A stretch of DNA of 64,000 bases, taken from positions 248,001 to 312,000 of the forward strand of contig JAJDDD010000009.1 of assembly GCA_029260495.1 (NCBI GenBank), given 5' to 3'. A program made the position numbers and the translations under genes. The DNA is from Phycisphaerales bacterium (GTDB lineage Bacteria > Planctomycetota > Phycisphaerae > Phycisphaerales > UBA1924). The notes under the pieces were generated by a model. That model was not told the DNA's origin. It saw only the letters and a program-made list of their open reading frames with translations, and searched no databases. Below are positions 8,709 through 16,960 of this stretch, one piece after another (positions within the stretch are counted from its first letter, which is position 1; each line of letters starts with the position of its first letter).

Positions 8709-9202
8709 CGCCGCTCCAACTACTGACCCAAGCCAGTCGCTCCCGCGCCTTCACCCTCCTCGAAGCAATTGCCACCATGCTCCTGCTCTCGATTGCGGTT
8801 CCACCGGCGCTCATGATGCTCTCGCGCGCCAATGACAGCCGCCAGGAGTCCGTCGCTGCCGACCGCGCCGCGTGGCTCGCCACCGGAGTCCTCGAGCACA
8901 TCCTCGCCGATGTCGCCAGCAATGCTCCAGAACGCGGCTTTGACGCACTTGCAGACGCCAACGCCTATCTCGACACAGCAAACACAGGCCTGCGAGATCG
9001 CATCCTACCTCTCGAAGATCATTATTCACTCTACAACATGACCTACGCTGTCGCCATCGGTGAGCTGGTCGCATACGACGGCGCCGCAACAGGCGACGCC
9101 GCACGCGACCTCTACCGCTACATCACTGTCGATGTCTCCTGGCCTTCAACGCGCGGCGGTCAGCACACGCTCTCCGTTGGCGCTCTGGTGACCGACCTGT
9201 GA
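8705..9202 (+). CDS. gspI: Minor pseudopilin, GspI-like
   Basis: 165 aa. Leader ending SRA, then FTLLEAIATMLLLSIAVPPAL; Glu5 is present, but the residue before the cleavage site is Ala rather than the usual Gly. This type of processing site is tolerated by some prepilin peptidases. Its position between the GspH- and GspJ-like genes supports GspI. Overlaps its neighbours at both ends by 4 nt. Confidence 0.8.
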   Translation: MTPLQLLTQASRSRAFTLLEAIATMLLLSIAVPPALMMLSRANDSRQESVAADRAAWLATGVLEHILADVASNAPERGFDALADANAYLDTANTGLRDRILPLEDHYSLYNMTYAVAIGELVAYDGAATGDAARDLYRYITVDVSWPSTRGGQHTLSVGALVTDL

Positions 9203-9726
9203 TCCCCACCTCACCAAACCATCACGCCGCTCGCTCGCATCATTGCACTGCATTTACACTCGTTGAAATGCTCGCTGTGATTGCAATTCTCAGCGCCCTC
9301 TCCGTCGTCTCCGTCGGCCTCATCTCAAGCGCTTCAAGCGCGTACGCCAGCGCCTCAAGCCAGCGCGAAAGCGTCGATCGCCTCAGCTTCGCTATGGAGC
9401 GCGTTGTCAACTCACTCCGTGAAGCCCCCCCTGGCGCACAAAACGGCCAGCCCGGCATCACACTCGCCGCCACATTCGAAATTCGCTTCAATGACAACTC
9501 CGGCTTCTTCATCCGCGACAACGACCTCTGGATGGTCGCCGCAGACTCGACCGAAGCGCCGCTTTGTCGTGACATCGACATCTTCGCGCTTTCCTACTTC
9601 GGTGATGACGGCGTCACAGACACCATCGCTACTCCCGAACAAACCCAACGCATCCAAATCCGTCTCGGCGCCGACGGTCTTGAGCTTCGCACCGCTGTCT
9701 TCCTTCGTGTGGCGCTGGGATCGTGA
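9199..9726 (+). CDS. gspJ: Minor pseudopilin, GspJ-like
   Basis: 175 aa from a GTG start at 9199 that overlaps the gspI stop (GTGA). The leader ends CTA before FTLVEMLAVIAILSALSVVSV; again Ala precedes the cleavage site. The long amphipathic helix with SFAMERVVNSLREA followed by beta-rich sequence resembles GspJ/PulJ. Overlap with the following GTG start continues the coupled operon. Confidence 0.8.
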   Translation: MIPTSPNHHAARSHHCTAFTLVEMLAVIAILSALSVVSVGLISSASSAYASASSQRESVDRLSFAMERVVNSLREAPPGAQNGQPGITLAATFEIRFNDNSGFFIRDNDLWMVAADSTEAPLCRDIDIFALSYFGDDGVTDTIATPEQTQRIQIRLGADGLELRTAVFLRVALGS

Positions 9727-10103
9727 GAAAACACATGCCTGTCAACATCCTGCAAAAAACTTGCCGCCGCGGAACAACCCTCATCGCCACTCTCATCGTG
9801 ATCACCATGGTCTCTCTCGCCGTCGTCAGCGCCATCAAGGCTTCTGCCGATGACGTGCGCATCGGTCTCACGCGCCTCGACTCCGCCCGCGCCCTCTACG
9901 CCGCCGAAAGCGGCCTGCGCATTCTCATTCGTGAAGACGGCCGCGACGCTGCTGACCAACTTCCGAGCGTCCTCTACCTTCCGCTCGGCGAGCGCATCAA
10001 CTTCATCCAACTCTTTGAAGATGGCGACGCAGACCCCAATCAGGCCTTGGTCGCGGGAGCAAACGGATTATCGGAACGAATACTTTTCATTAGCGCGGAA
10101 TGA
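9723..10103 (+). CDS. gspK: GspK/PilX-like minor pseudopilin (short)
   Basis: 126 aa from the GTG at 9723 (GTGA overlap with gspJ). The leader CRRG is followed by TTLIATLIVITMVSLAVVSA; there is no Glu at mature position 5, the usual sign of a GspK-type tip subunit. The helix continues into SARALYAAESGLR, the motif common in GspK/PilX. The protein stops far earlier than a typical GspK (about 300 aa), so the large alpha domain is missing. It may be a reduced form or a 3' truncation; the 86 nt after the stop show no obvious continuation. Confidence 0.7.
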   Translation: MRKHMPVNILQKTCRRGTTLIATLIVITMVSLAVVSAIKASADDVRIGLTRLDSARALYAAESGLRILIREDGRDAADQLPSVLYLPLGERINFIQLFEDGDADPNQALVAGANGLSERILFISAE

Positions 10104-10189
10104 CACCCTGCCGGGCCAACCGCAAGCAAGAGAGGTCTCACAATCGCCGATAGGCAACAACGAGAAGATGCGTGCTCAGGAGGGTCGCT

Positions 10190-11836
10190 TTGCGCAAGCC
10201 ATCAGTCATAATTGGTTTTTCACGCGGCAGACTTGAGGCCACGCGCATCTCCCGCGGACGTGTCGCTGCTCGCCACGTCGAAGTCATCCCCGATCAACTC
10301 TGGGAGATGGCCTGGGACCAGGCACTCATCCCTCTCGATGACGCCCTCGCGCGCTGTGTCAACGCTATCGAAGCGCGCAACGCCGTCGCGGAAGTTCACC
10401 ATCGCGGTCCCGACGTGCTCGCGGAAATTTTCAGCTTCCCCGTTCCCCCTTCCAAAGCTGCAGAAGCAGCCCGCATGGCCCTCGCCGACGCCGTCTCTTA
10501 CCCGCTCACGCAAAATATCTGCGCCCTCGAAATCGTCGGCCGCGACAAATCCGGCGACACGCCCCAAACACACGTCCTCGCCGCCGCAGACACAACACGC
10601 AGCGCAGAGGCGATCCGCCGCTGGGTTCAGCGCGCCGGAATGACCTGCGCCCGCATGGCCCCATTGCACGCCCCCGCCCTGCGCAATCTCGTCAACGCCG
10701 GCCTCGCCTGCGCAGACCAAACCCCAAACGCCATCCTCCACTTCGGACGCCGCTGCTCTGCAATCGTCGGCGCTTCGGGCAGCGCCATCAACTTCCTGCG
10801 CACCATCGAAATCGGCTCCGACGCTCTTGTCGACGCAATGTGCCAGCCAATCATCCGTCGCCACGAACCCGAGCCACTCATCCTCGACCGCAACCACGCC
10901 GAAGGAATCCTTGAACGCTTTGGCATACCCGCTTTCGACGACGTCATCGACGAAGCCAGGCAACTCAAAGGCGCTGAAGTCCTCCCACAGATGCAGCCCG
11001 TCCTTCAGCGACTCGTCGTTGAAACAAAACAATCCCTCCGCTTCGGCTTTGACCCCCGCGAGGCTGCCAGCGCACACATCAAAATCATCGGCCCCGGCGC
11101 CGCAACCAAAGGGCTCGAGGACATCCTCGCCGTTGAACTCGAAACACCTATCGAGTTCGCGCCCGTCTCCGACCACAAACCAACCGATCACGCGGCCGCG
11201 ATGAGCGACACCCCCACACAGCTCGCCCGCGCCGCTGACAAAATCAATCTTCTCCCTCACTCCGCGCTCATGGAGCTCGGCTGGGCCAAGGCCCGTCGCG
11301 GCCTCTGGACAGGCGCCGCCGCCGCCCTTTTCATCGTCGCCGCTGACGCCGGCTGGACATGGATGACTCTCGAGGAAACTCGCAACGAACTCCGCATCGT
11401 CGAGCCTCGCGCCGCAGAAGCCCGTCAGGCCCTCGACAACCAGCGCACCACCGCCAACCTCGCGCGCGGCGTCGCTCGAGCACATCGACAAATTCGCGAC
11501 CATCTCGGCGAATCACCCTCCTGGTCCGCATTTCTCCTCGATCTCGCCCACCGCACTCCCGAAGAAATAAACCTCACCGATATCTCCAGCGGACGCGAAC
11601 AATCAGGCCACGTCGCCAACCTCCGCGGCTTCGCCCACGCCCGCAACGCCGACGAACCCCGCGCTGTCCTCCAACAGTTCATCACCGAACTCGAAACCTG
11701 CCCCCTCGTCGCGAGCGTCCAGCTCGGCTCAACACAACGCCTTGATGTCGATGGCCACTCCGTCCAGGACTTCTCCCTCGCCGTCACCCTCGTCGGCCTT
11801 CCGCCAAGGCCCGCGTCACCGGAGGGACAATCATGA
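10190..11836 (+). CDS. PilM-PilN fusion (GspL-like) assembly platform protein
   Basis: 548 aa from a TTG start at 10190, chosen because CAGGAGGG ends 5 nt upstream; a GTG at 10172 in the same frame lies before that site. Residues ~1-340 resemble the actin-like PilM ATPase (VIIGFSRGRLEATRI at the start; AILHFGRRCSAIVG and the IIGPGAATKGLEDIL nucleotide-binding-like segment). At ~355 a PilN-like module begins with INLLPHSALMEL, a single TM helix (AAAALFIVAADAGWTWM), a coiled coil and a ferredoxin-like C-terminus. GspL has this same overall order (actin-like, TM, ferredoxin-like). It couples the cytoplasmic ATPase to the periplasmic PilO/PilP part. Confidence 0.8.
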   Translation: MRKPSVIIGFSRGRLEATRISRGRVAARHVEVIPDQLWEMAWDQALIPLDDALARCVNAIEARNAVAEVHHRGPDVLAEIFSFPVPPSKAAEAARMALADAVSYPLTQNICALEIVGRDKSGDTPQTHVLAAADTTRSAEAIRRWVQRAGMTCARMAPLHAPALRNLVNAGLACADQTPNAILHFGRRCSAIVGASGSAINFLRTIEIGSDALVDAMCQPIIRRHEPEPLILDRNHAEGILERFGIPAFDDVIDEARQLKGAEVLPQMQPVLQRLVVETKQSLRFGFDPREAASAHIKIIGPGAATKGLEDILAVELETPIEFAPVSDHKPTDHAAAMSDTPTQLARAADKINLLPHSALMELGWAKARRGLWTGAAAALFIVAADAGWTWMTLEETRNELRIVEPRAAEARQALDNQRTTANLARGVARAHRQIRDHLGESPSWSAFLLDLAHRTPEEINLTDISSGREQSGHVANLRGFAHARNADEPRAVLQQFITELETCPLVASVQLGSTQRLDVDGHSVQDFSLAVTLVGLPPRPASPEGQS

Positions 11837-12411
11837 ACAGCGAATCCATCCGTGACTTCCTCGCCCAGGTCATCATTGTCGGCGCCGTCTGCGCAGGGCT
11901 CCCATTACTTGCGCTCGCGCCAATGAAGGAATCCGCCGCCGTCGCACAAGCAGAGCTCGCCGCCGCACGCACAGAAGCAACCGAAACATACACTTCCCCT
12001 CAGGAAATCCCCAAAAAACTCCGCAACCGCGTCGACTGGATCTCCAATATGAGCGCCGTCTCCGGCGACCCCTCTGAGGTCTACAACCGAATCGCAAAGC
12101 TTGCTTCAACCAACGACGTCCGCGTCGATCGCATCACACCCTCCCGCTCAGGCGCAGGCCGCCTCCGTGAGGTTGGCATGAACGCCCCCCTCCGCCACAC
12201 CATCGACGCGATCGGCGCCTTCGCCGACGTCGCCCGCTTCATCAACGCCCTCGAATCGGACACCGGATTCTGCGCCATCGACTCCATGCGCATCTCCCCC
12301 CTCCAGGGCCAGGGCGAACACCAGGTCCGCGCCACCGTCCAGGTGCTCCACTACGCCTTCGATCCATACGTCGTCGAAGTCGTCGCCAACGCCGAGGAGG
12401 ATGACCAATGA
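11833..12411 (+). CDS. PilO/GspM-like inner-membrane protein
   Basis: 192 aa with one N-terminal TM helix (FLAQVIIVGAVCAGLPLLALA), a short coiled coil, and a ferredoxin-like periplasmic domain (LRHTIDAIGAFADVARFINALE). This architecture and the place after a PilM-N/GspL gene identify the PilO/GspM family, whose members dimerise with PilN/GspL. 4-nt overlaps at both ends. Confidence 0.75.
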   Translation: MNSESIRDFLAQVIIVGAVCAGLPLLALAPMKESAAVAQAELAAARTEATETYTSPQEIPKKLRNRVDWISNMSAVSGDPSEVYNRIAKLASTNDVRVDRITPSRSGAGRLREVGMNAPLRHTIDAIGAFADVARFINALESDTGFCAIDSMRISPLQGQGEHQVRATVQVLHYAFDPYVVEVVANAEEDDQ

Positions 12412-12950
12412 AGCTCGCCACGATGAACCACGTCAAAATCATCGGCCTCTTCGCCAGCGTCGCCCCCGTCGCAGCCGCCTTCGTCACGCTCAGCATCCTC
12501 GCCTCGCGCCCGGCCCCCGCATTCAGCGCCCACGCAGGCGCCTACGACCCCGCAGACTTCCACGTCCGCTCAATCAAACTCTCACCAACCCAACTCGCCG
12601 CCGCCGACTTCGCCGCGCTCGCCATCAACACACCCCTCGATGGCTCACCCTTCCTCTACACCGAAGCCCCCGCCCTCCCCATCGACATGGACGGCATCCC
12701 CGGCGTCGACATCGACACAGACCCCAACAAGCCCGACCTTCTCCTCACAGGCATCATCTCAAGCGCCGGCATGCAACGCGCCGTCATCAACGGCCATCTC
12801 GCCTCCGTAGGTGACGAACCATCCCCAGGCTGGCGCGTCACCGCCATCGACGCCGACAAACGCGCCGTCACACTGACCAACGCCGAAGAAGGCCGCACCG
12901 TCACCATCGAAATCCAGGCCGCAATCAGCCGACCCCCGCGCATGCCCTGA
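12408..12950 (+). CDS. PilP/GspC-like periplasmic protein
   Basis: 180 aa: an N-terminal membrane anchor (IIGLFASVAPVAAAFVTLSIL), a Pro/Ala-rich linker, then a small beta domain with LLLTGIISSAGMQRAVINGHLASVGDE, the pattern of the PilP/GspC homology region (L-x-G-I-x-...-A-x-I-...-G). These proteins contact the outer-membrane secretin. It is the last gene of the coupled run; no secretin gene follows in this window. Confidence 0.7.
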   Translation: MKLATMNHVKIIGLFASVAPVAAAFVTLSILASRPAPAFSAHAGAYDPADFHVRSIKLSPTQLAAADFAALAINTPLDGSPFLYTEAPALPIDMDGIPGVDIDTDPNKPDLLLTGIISSAGMQRAVINGHLASVGDEPSPGWRVTAIDADKRAVTLTNAEEGRTVTIEIQAAISRPPRMP

Positions 12951-13095
12951 TTGCTTGTCAGCCGACCCCTCTCAAACTTATTCGCCGCCCCAGCGCCCTC
13001 CCGCGTGATCCAGCCCGGGCCCGCCGCTATCCTGCTCCACCACTTTCGCGCCATCAACCGCTGTAGCTATTTAGCTAAAAACCAGGAGCCAACCC

Positions 13096-13566
13096 ATGCA
13101 AACCACACTCATCATCCTCAAGCCCGACGCCGTCCAGCGCGGCTTCGCCGGCGAAATCATCACGCGCTTCGAAAAGAAAGGCCTCCAGATCGTCGCCTGC
13201 AAAATGATGCAAATCTCCGACGACCTCGCCGCCCGCCACTACGAAGCCCACAAAGAGCGCCCCTTCTACCCCGGCCTCGTCAAATTCATGACCAGCTCCC
13301 CCGTCGTCGTCCTCGCCCTCCGCGGCGTCGGCGCCATCGACATCTCTCGCAAACTCATGGGCGCCACCTTCGGCTCAAACGCCGACCCTGGAACCATCCG
13401 CGGCGACTTCGGCCTCTCAAACTCCTTCAACCTCATCCACGGCTCCGACAGCCCCGAAGCAGCAGAACGCGAACTCACACTCTTCTTCTCACAAAGCGAA
13501 ATCCTCAACTGGGACCGCGCCATCAACAACTGGGTCTACGACATGACCCAGGGCGACCCGGAGTAA
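13096..13566 (+). CDS. ndk: Nucleoside diphosphate kinase
   Basis: 156 aa. Transfers the gamma phosphate between nucleoside tri- and diphosphates through a phosphohistidine. The start TTLIILKPDAVQRG is the family signature, and the active-site His115 is in SFNLIHGSDS. The C-terminus is about 12 residues longer than the shortest bacterial NDKs but within the normal range. RBS CAGGAG lies 7-9 nt before the ATG. An A/T-rich repeat TAGCTATTTAGCTA at 13061-13074 lies in the leader. Stands alone after the secretion operon. Confidence 0.97.
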   Translation: MQTTLIILKPDAVQRGFAGEIITRFEKKGLQIVACKMMQISDDLAARHYEAHKERPFYPGLVKFMTSSPVVVLALRGVGAIDISRKLMGATFGSNADPGTIRGDFGLSNSFNLIHGSDSPEAAERELTLFFSQSEILNWDRAINNWVYDMTQGDPE

Positions 13567-13710
13567 GAAGTAGGTTGTGATCTGACTTGCGATTAAGCCC
13601 GAATCCTCACCCAGCAGCAGGCCACAGAACCGGGTACATGCGCACGAATCAGAAGGATCGCACTATATGACTCGATGCGAAGACTTCGTGGAGTTTTGCG
13701 AGGTTTGATA

Positions 13711-14553
13711 ATGGCTGAAAAGCACATGCTCTACCACTACACAACACCAGCAGGGTTGCAGGGGATAATCAAAACTCGCAGTCTCTGGGCAACAAGCGCT
13801 TATTACCTAAACGACGCTCACGAATTGCGCCATGGGATAGAGTTAGGCAGAAATCGTCTTGAGGCACTACTCAAGACAGAAGAAGCGACGTCTCAAAGCG
13901 CTGGTCGTATAAAATGGCTGCTACATGACATACGCCACGCCGGCACCGCTGCGACGAAACCGGTGTTCGTGTGTTCGTTCTCCGAAGAATCTGATTCCTT
14001 GAGTCAATGGCGAGCCTATTGCCACGGCGGCGGGTTTGCTGTTGGCTTTCCACTTAGCCTCTTAGAAGCCACCGTTGCAGATCAACAGTTTGTTTTGCAA
14101 AAATGTATCTATAAGGACCATGAACAACAGCAGTGTATAAGTGAAGTAATAGAAAGAATCACTGCAGAATGGATAAATGGTAATTCTGGCCGGGTGGAGC
14201 AAGACGACCGACGATTTTTGATCGGGCCCGAACTGTTCTGGGAATTAACTCGTGCTGCGTCGAGTTTAAAAAACGAGTCGTTCGCTGAAGAGCGCGAGTA
14301 TCGAATCGTGTCGAAGATGGAGCAGAAGTATGACAAAGATAAAAGATTCTTCAGAGCTGGCAGGGGCATGCTGATTCCGTACACGGAAATTGTCTTGCCT
14401 AATGACAAAGAGTTCTGGCGTCAGGTCCATGTAATCGTGGGGCCAACACCACATCAGACCGAATCAGCGCGAAGTGTCTACGATCTTTTCGTTCGAGAGT
14501 GGGGTACCAGTATCGCGATCACGAACACCCAAGTTCCGTTCCGCGACTGGTAG
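13711..14553 (+). CDS. DUF2971 family protein
   Basis: 280 aa from the ATG at 13711 (GAGG 8 nt upstream); an in-frame ATG at 13675 is possible. DUF2971 hallmarks are present: N-terminal YHYTTPAGLQGIIKTRSLW with YYLNDAHELRHG, the middle CSFSEESDSLSQWRAYCHGGGFAVGF, and late FAEEREYRIV. The family has no settled biochemical function. The opening HYT-x-...-I-x-x-x-x-LW is reminiscent of ADP-ribosyltransferase-fold proteins, which is my inference only. The gene is visibly richer in A/T and in A/T-ending codons than ndk upstream, suggesting a recently acquired single gene. Confidence 0.8.
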   Translation: MAEKHMLYHYTTPAGLQGIIKTRSLWATSAYYLNDAHELRHGIELGRNRLEALLKTEEATSQSAGRIKWLLHDIRHAGTAATKPVFVCSFSEESDSLSQWRAYCHGGGFAVGFPLSLLEATVADQQFVLQKCIYKDHEQQQCISEVIERITAEWINGNSGRVEQDDRRFLIGPELFWELTRAASSLKNESFAEEREYRIVSKMEQKYDKDKRFFRAGRGMLIPYTEIVLPNDKEFWRQVHVIVGPTPHQTESARSVYDLFVREWGTSIAITNTQVPFRDW

Positions 14554-14630
14554 CATGGAAGTTGTGACATCACCCAACAACCGCCAACACCAAACCCCGC
14601 CTTCGCCTCATTCCCGTCGGACGTCTCTCA

Positions 14631-15158
14631 TCACTGATTCTCAGGCGCCCCCTGTTGAGCGCCGAACTTTGCCGTGAACTTCTCAACATAATGGTCGAAC
14701 TTTTCTTGCCACACATCCCATGCGAACTTGGCGACAGCGCCGCCCTCAAGAAGCACATCCATATTCTCAAGGCACATTTCCCAGCCAGCCGCGCTGCGGG
14801 CGCCTGTAGATGGATCATCAAACGTGTCAGAGAAGAGAAACTTGCACCCATTCTCCTCCGCGATCAGCTCGCATCGAATGAAATTCTTGCCCCAACGAAA
14901 CTCCAACAGACGCGGCGGCTCGACTGATAAGACTTCACCCCGGAGTTCGTCGTCCGACAACCCATCGCCTTCGCCGTTTAGAAAAACGAATTGCAGCTCA
15001 GCCCCGGTTTCCCACTCTCCCACCACATCGCAAGGAAACCATTGCTTCAAAAGTTCCCGTTCGGTGAGAACCCGCCACACCTTCTCGGGCGAGTGAGCGA
15101 GTCGGCGTTCAAAACTCAGCGTGTACCGCGAGCCACTCTTCCTGAACGCAGCCTCCAT
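14631..15158 (-). CDS. SRPBCC (AHSA1-like) domain protein
   Basis: 175 aa. START/Bet v1-like fold of the activator of Hsp90 ATPase homologue 1 family: YTLSFERRLAHSPEKVWRVLTERELLKQWFP is the classic opening. The start at 15158 is preferred because GGAG lies 7 nt upstream; the ATG at 15164 is almost on top of it. Such proteins usually bind a small hydrophobic ligand and often pair with an ArsR regulator, but none is adjacent here. Substrate unknown. The next gene upstream, the malic enzyme, diverges from it. Confidence 0.85.
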   Translation of the reverse strand: MEAAFRKSGSRYTLSFERRLAHSPEKVWRVLTERELLKQWFPCDVVGEWETGAELQFVFLNGEGDGLSDDELRGEVLSVEPPRLLEFRWGKNFIRCELIAEENGCKFLFSDTFDDPSTGARSAAGWEMCLENMDVLLEGGAVAKFAWDVWQEKFDHYVEKFTAKFGAQQGAPENQ

Positions 15159-15325
15159 ATTCATTCTCCAATTGTTTCCCGTGTCCTTTCCATCGCATTG
15201 AGCCGTTAGCCTGGCGGGGCGCGGGCCCATCGGCGCCATCAAAGATCACTGGACAATCGGCTGACGACCGAAAGTGAACCAAGCGTGATCCCCTGCCAGT
15301 CTATGAATGCCCAAGGAAATCAACA

Positions 15326-16612
15326 ATGAAAATCCCCGAGGTCTATCTCATCGAAGTTGTCCACGCCCCCGGCAACTTGTCAAAAGTGCTCCAGGTCGTC
15401 GGGAACGAAGGGCTGACGATCGAGGGGTTGCAGATCATCGAGCGGACTCAGCAGAAAACAATCTGGGAACTCACGCTCGAATTCGATGAACAGGTGAACG
15501 ACCACCTCTTCGATGGGATCAACGAGTTAGGCATCGCGCATGTGATCGGTCGATCAGATCGCGTGATGAACAGGCACCATGGGGGAAAAATTCACACCGT
15601 GTCGAAGACACCCATCGGGTCATGGCAGGCGCTGCGCGATGTGTACACACCGGGCGTTGCGCGGGTTTGCCTCGCGATTCAGGATGCGCCGGCAATGGCG
15701 CGCCAATACACCAACATCTACAACACCGTCGCGATCGTGACCGATGGGACCGCGATCCTCGGACTTGGCGACATCGGCGCCCTCGCCGGAATGCCCGTGA
15801 TGGAGGGCAAGTCTGCGCTCTTCTCGCAACTGGCCGACATTTCAGGAATCCCCATCCTGCTCCAACCGAGCACACCCGACGAGATCGTCGAAACCGTACA
15901 GCGAATCGCAATGGGCTTCGGCGCGATTCAGCTCGAAGACATCGCGGCGCCCGGATGCTTCGAAATCGAAAAGCGCCTCTGCGAAGCGCTCGATATCCCC
16001 GTGCTCCACGATGACCAACACGGCACCGCAGTCGTCACGCTCGCCGCCCTGTGCAGCGCGACGGAGCAAGTCGGCGTCAGCCTGAACGACAGCGTCGTAG
16101 GCCATATTGGTCTGGGCGCCGCCGGCATCGGAATCACCCGATTGCTCATCAAGTATGGCGTGAAGCGGATGCTCGGCTCGGACCTCTCCGAACAGGCGCT
16201 GAAACGATTCGTATCTCAGGGCGGCGAACGAGCCACGCTCGACGAACTGATGAAAACTTGCGACATCGTTGTTGCAACCACTGGCGTGCGGGGATTGATC
16301 AAACCGGAGATGGTGCGCGAGGGGCAGATGATCTTCGCCCTGACCAACCCGGATCCCGAGATCGAGCCGACCGTCGCGCTCCAGCACGGCGCCCGCTTCG
16401 CCGCCGACGGGAAGAACGTCAACAACGTCCTCGCTTTCCCGGGACTTTTCCGAGGCGCGCTCGATGCGAGAGCGAAGGAGTTCACCGATGCGATGCTCAT
16501 CGCGGCGGCTGAACGCTTATCTGCACTAGCCAAGGGAGAACACCTGATTCCGGACGCCCTGGACCGTGAGGTCCACAACGAAGTGGCCAAGGCTGTGGCG
16601 AACGCGGTTTGA
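15326..16612 (+). CDS. NAD(P)-dependent malic enzyme with N-terminal ACT domain
   Basis: 428 aa. Oxidative decarboxylation of malate to pyruvate. Residues ~1-75 form an ACT-like regulatory domain (VYLIEVVHAPGNLSKVLQVV), the rest the catalytic part: DVYTPGVARVC, the NAD-binding GLGAAGIGITRLL (about 255-267), the metal/catalytic region LHDDQHGTAVV, and ALTNPDPEI near the end. ACT-malic fusions suggest allosteric control by an amino acid or similar ligand. The length fits the short bacterial (MaeB-like) form without the phosphotransacetylase extension. AAGGAA lies 8-10 nt before the ATG. Cofactor preference cannot be read with certainty. Confidence 0.93.
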   Translation: MKIPEVYLIEVVHAPGNLSKVLQVVGNEGLTIEGLQIIERTQQKTIWELTLEFDEQVNDHLFDGINELGIAHVIGRSDRVMNRHHGGKIHTVSKTPIGSWQALRDVYTPGVARVCLAIQDAPAMARQYTNIYNTVAIVTDGTAILGLGDIGALAGMPVMEGKSALFSQLADISGIPILLQPSTPDEIVETVQRIAMGFGAIQLEDIAAPGCFEIEKRLCEALDIPVLHDDQHGTAVVTLAALCSATEQVGVSLNDSVVGHIGLGAAGIGITRLLIKYGVKRMLGSDLSEQALKRFVSQGGERATLDELMKTCDIVVATTGVRGLIKPEMVREGQMIFALTNPDPEIEPTVALQHGARFAADGKNVNNVLAFPGLFRGALDARAKEFTDAMLIAAAERLSALAKGEHLIPDALDREVHNEVAKAVANAV

Positions 16613-16960
16613 GCAGCGGATTCAGGGATTGATTCTCGGTTGATACAGTCGGGTGTTGTATGTTCCCATCGGTGACTTCGCCATGAATCGCGCCTTGTTG
16701 ATTGCATTGATAATTTCGATTGGCATGTGGAATGCGCTTGCCAGCTCGCTGGAGTTCGACCCGAAAAAGGCGATTGTCGGGGTCTGATTGCCTGACTGGC
16801 GCACGCATTGAAACAATCACCGTTGGACTCCAACGGAGTGTGAATCAATCGTTTGTGTTGTACACAGGAATGGCGATGCAGTTGACCGTGTCGATTGAGG
16901 TGGTTGGGTCATTGTTCAGAGGCTCCACACGAGCGACCGGGATAATCCATCAAACAGAGC
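16613..16960 (+). other. Intergenic region between the malic enzyme and ctaA genes, with a small broken reading frame
   Basis: 348 nt between converging genes. At 16683-16787 an ATG opens a 34-codon frame with a convincing signal peptide (MNRALLIALIISIGMWNALA), which then stops after SSLEFDPKKAIVGV. Another frame continues as open sequence downstream (LTGARIETITVGLQRSVNQ). This could be the remains of a secreted protein broken by a frameshift, or a genuine short secreted peptide. No terminator hairpin is evident for either flanking gene. Confidence 0.35.

Noticed and set aside
10220-11503. 427-codon minus-strand frame
   Set aside because: Opposite the PilM-PilN fusion, which is supported by RBS, operon overlaps and domain content.
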